A stretch of 64,000 nucleotides of DNA, from assembly GCF_000732615.1 (NCBI RefSeq), contig NZ_JPGL01000034.1, positions 36,865 through 100,864 of the forward strand, written 5' to 3'. Origin of the DNA: Burkholderia paludis (GTDB lineage Bacteria; Pseudomonadota; Gammaproteobacteria; Burkholderiales; Burkholderiaceae). Below are positions 62,761 through 64,000 of this stretch, piece by piece; the stretch's first letter is position 1, and every line of letters starts with the position of its first letter. A program made the translations under genes and the position numbers. The notes below the pieces were generated by a model, which saw only the letters and a program-made list of their open reading frames with translations, did not search any database and was not told the origin of the DNA.

Positions 62761-64000
62761 ATGCAACTGACGATTGACGATCTGCCTGCCGCGATCCGCG
62801 CGGCGAAACGGGCGCTGCGCGCCGGCCTGCCGGGTTACGCGGCCACGTTCCGCGAACTGGAGGGCGACATCGCGCGGCAGGTCGACGCGATCCGCCGCGC
62901 GCATGCGCATGGCCATGACGCGATTCCGGTGGTGCCGTTCGCGGATCTCGCCGGCGGCGCCGTCGCGCCGCACGCGATCGATGCGATCCGCACCCGGGGC
63001 GCGGTCGTGATCCGCGGCGTGTTCGATGCGCGGCAGGCGCGCGACTGGAACGACGAGATCGGCGCCTATCTGGACGCGAACCGCTTTGCCGAGCGGTTGC
63101 ATGCACGCGCGGAGGATCGCTATTTCGGCAACCTCGCGTCGGGCAAGCCGCAGATCTACGGCGTCTACTGGTCGCGGCCGCAGGTGGCCGCACGCCAGTC
63201 GCCGGCCCTGACGCAGGCGCGCGTGTTCCTGAACCGGCTGTGGCGGCACGCGGACGGCGCGCGCACGCACTTCGATCCCGAGCGGGTGCCCGCCTATGCG
63301 GACCGGATTCGCCGCCGGCCGCCCGGTTCGGCGTCGCTCGGGCTGTCGCCGCATGTCGACGGCGGGTCGGTCGAACGCTGGCTCGGCGCGAACTTCCGGC
63401 AGGTCTACCGTCACGTGCTGGCGGGCCGCTGGCGCGACTACGATCCGTTTGACGCCGCGTTCCGTCCGGAGGCCGAGGAGATCCCGTCGCCGGCCGTGTG
63501 TTCGATGTTCCGCACGTTCCAGGGCTGGACCGCGCTGACGCCGCAGGGGCCCGGCGACGGCACGCTGCAGTTGATTCCGGTCGCGAACGCGATGGCCTAT
63601 GTCGTGCTGCGCGCGTTGCAGGACGATGTCGCGGACGACGATCTGTGCGGCGCGCGCCCGGGCCGCGCGCTGTCGATCCGGCCCGAATGGCACGCGCTGC
63701 TGCTCGACGCGCTGGTGCCGATCCCGCACATGGAGCCGGGCGACGCGGTGTTCTGGCACGGCGACGTCGTGCACGCGGTGGAGGACGCGCACGGCGGCAC
63801 GCACGACAGCAACGTGATGTACATCGCCGCCGCGCCCGGATGCGCGAAGAACGACGCGTACCTGCGACGCCAGCGGGACGCGTTCCTGCGCGGCGAGAGC
63901 CCGCCGGATTTCCCGGCCGATCATTTCGAGGCCGGATTCGACGGGCGGGGCGGGGAGGCGCGCCCGGGGGCCCGCCAATGGACGAGATCGGCGTCCGCCC
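62761..64000 (+). CDS. DUF1479 protein (2OG-Fe(II) oxygenase-like), cut by window end
   Basis: At least 413 residues, open to the window end. It matches DUF1479 (YbiU-like), whose fold belongs to the Fe(II)/2-oxoglutarate oxygenases. Visible: GVVIRGVFDARQA-type segment, YFGNLASGKPQIYGVYWSRP, the HxD in LSPHVDGGSVERW, and a distal His in FWHGDVVHAVE, which together form the iron triad. GGCGAGGAGA precedes ATG 62761. The known family size is about 420-470 residues, so only the tail is missing. Substrate unknown. Confidence 0.88.
   Translation, partial: MQLTIDDLPAAIRAAKRALRAGLPGYAATFRELEGDIARQVDAIRRAHAHGHDAIPVVPFADLAGGAVAPHAIDAIRTRGAVVIRGVFDARQARDWNDEIGAYLDANRFAERLHARAEDRYFGNLASGKPQIYGVYWSRPQVAARQSPALTQARVFLNRLWRHADGARTHFDPERVPAYADRIRRRPPGSASLGLSPHVDGGSVERWLGANFRQVYRHVLAGRWRDYDPFDAAFRPEAEEIPSPAVCSMFRTFQGWTALTPQGPGDGTLQLIPVANAMAYVVLRALQDDVADDDLCGARPGRALSIRPEWHALLLDALVPIPHMEPGDAVFWHGDVVHAVEDAHGGTHDSNVMYIAAAPGCAKNDAYLRRQRDAFLRGESPPDFPADHFEAGFDGRGGEARPGARQWTRSASA

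Noticed and set aside
1..64000. Search for CRISPR arrays, tRNA/rRNA genes, transposases, integrases and toxin-antitoxin or defence genes
   Set aside because: No regularly spaced repeats, conserved RNA sequences or protein motifs of these classes were seen by eye. A covariance-model scan would be needed to exclude small RNAs.

Overview
The window is GC-rich (high-GC third codon positions, long antisense open frames) and reads as a Burkholderia chromosome, most likely the Burkholderia cepacia complex. The clearest pointer is the lipase plus lipase-foldase pair at 34.3-36.4 kb, whose mature lipase matches the well-known B. cepacia enzyme in triad, disulfide and length. The acnA-prpD-citE-mdh / gntR / sdhCDAB-sdhE-gltA supercluster is, from my general knowledge, carried on the second chromosome in that group. 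I see no rRNA, tRNA, insertion sequence, prophage, integrase or CRISPR array. Most of the window is ordinary chromosomal content.

Layout. 0-5.8 kb: two IclR regulators flanking an MFS exporter, then an amidohydrolase/decarboxylase divergent from a LysR regulator with a good T-N11-A operator. 6-10 kb: a phospholipase D/cardiolipin-synthase-like lipoprotein; a MocR (GntR-aminotransferase) regulator divergent from a flavin-binding pyridoxamine-phosphate-oxidase-like protein. 10-14.2 kb: a DUF3300 lipoprotein with a Gln-rich repeat tail and a secreted S53 (sedolisin) protease. 15-20.1 kb: a three-gene tripartite drug efflux operon (EmrA-EmrB-outer membrane factor) divergent from a TetR regulator. 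20.1-31.4 kb: large MscS channel, LprI-like protein, a gene-poor 1.1 kb gap ending in an orphan terminator, sirtuin plus methyltransferase, 6-phosphogluconate dehydrogenase, DUF4148 protein, an unknown small protein, NlpD-like LysM/M23 lipoprotein, Pr6Pr membrane protein and cytochrome b561. 31.5-34.1 kb: a copper cassette (DUF2946 plus OprC-type TonB receptor). 34.3-36.4 kb: lipA-lif. 36.5-42.6 kb: a second MocR regulator divergent from a polyamine-type ABC uptake operon. 42.7-47.6 kb: DHA2 exporter, a second S53 protease and a methyltransferase.

47.7-61.2 kb is the metabolic core. Leftward from one divergent promoter region run mdh, a CitE-like lyase, an exported MliC-like protein, prpD and acnA; rightward run a GntR/UTRA regulator, then sdhC-D-A-B-E and gltA. 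Together these make citrate synthase, aconitase, succinate dehydrogenase and malate dehydrogenase, plus a 2-methylcitrate dehydratase family enzyme that suggests a link to propionate catabolism. A perfect 16-bp palindrome sits in the mdh/gntR gap. The last 2.8 kb holds an AraC regulator, a VOC-family protein and a DUF1479 protein cut off by the window end.

I did not find an obviously new multi-gene system. The best leads are regulatory: matching TGGTYC repeats at the two MocR loci, the complex palindromic operator of the efflux operon, the TCA palindrome, a lux-box-like dyad upstream of the second S53 protease, and a candidate small RNA ending at the orphan terminator. An exported lysozyme-inhibitor-like gene inside the TCA operon is the oddest gene placement.
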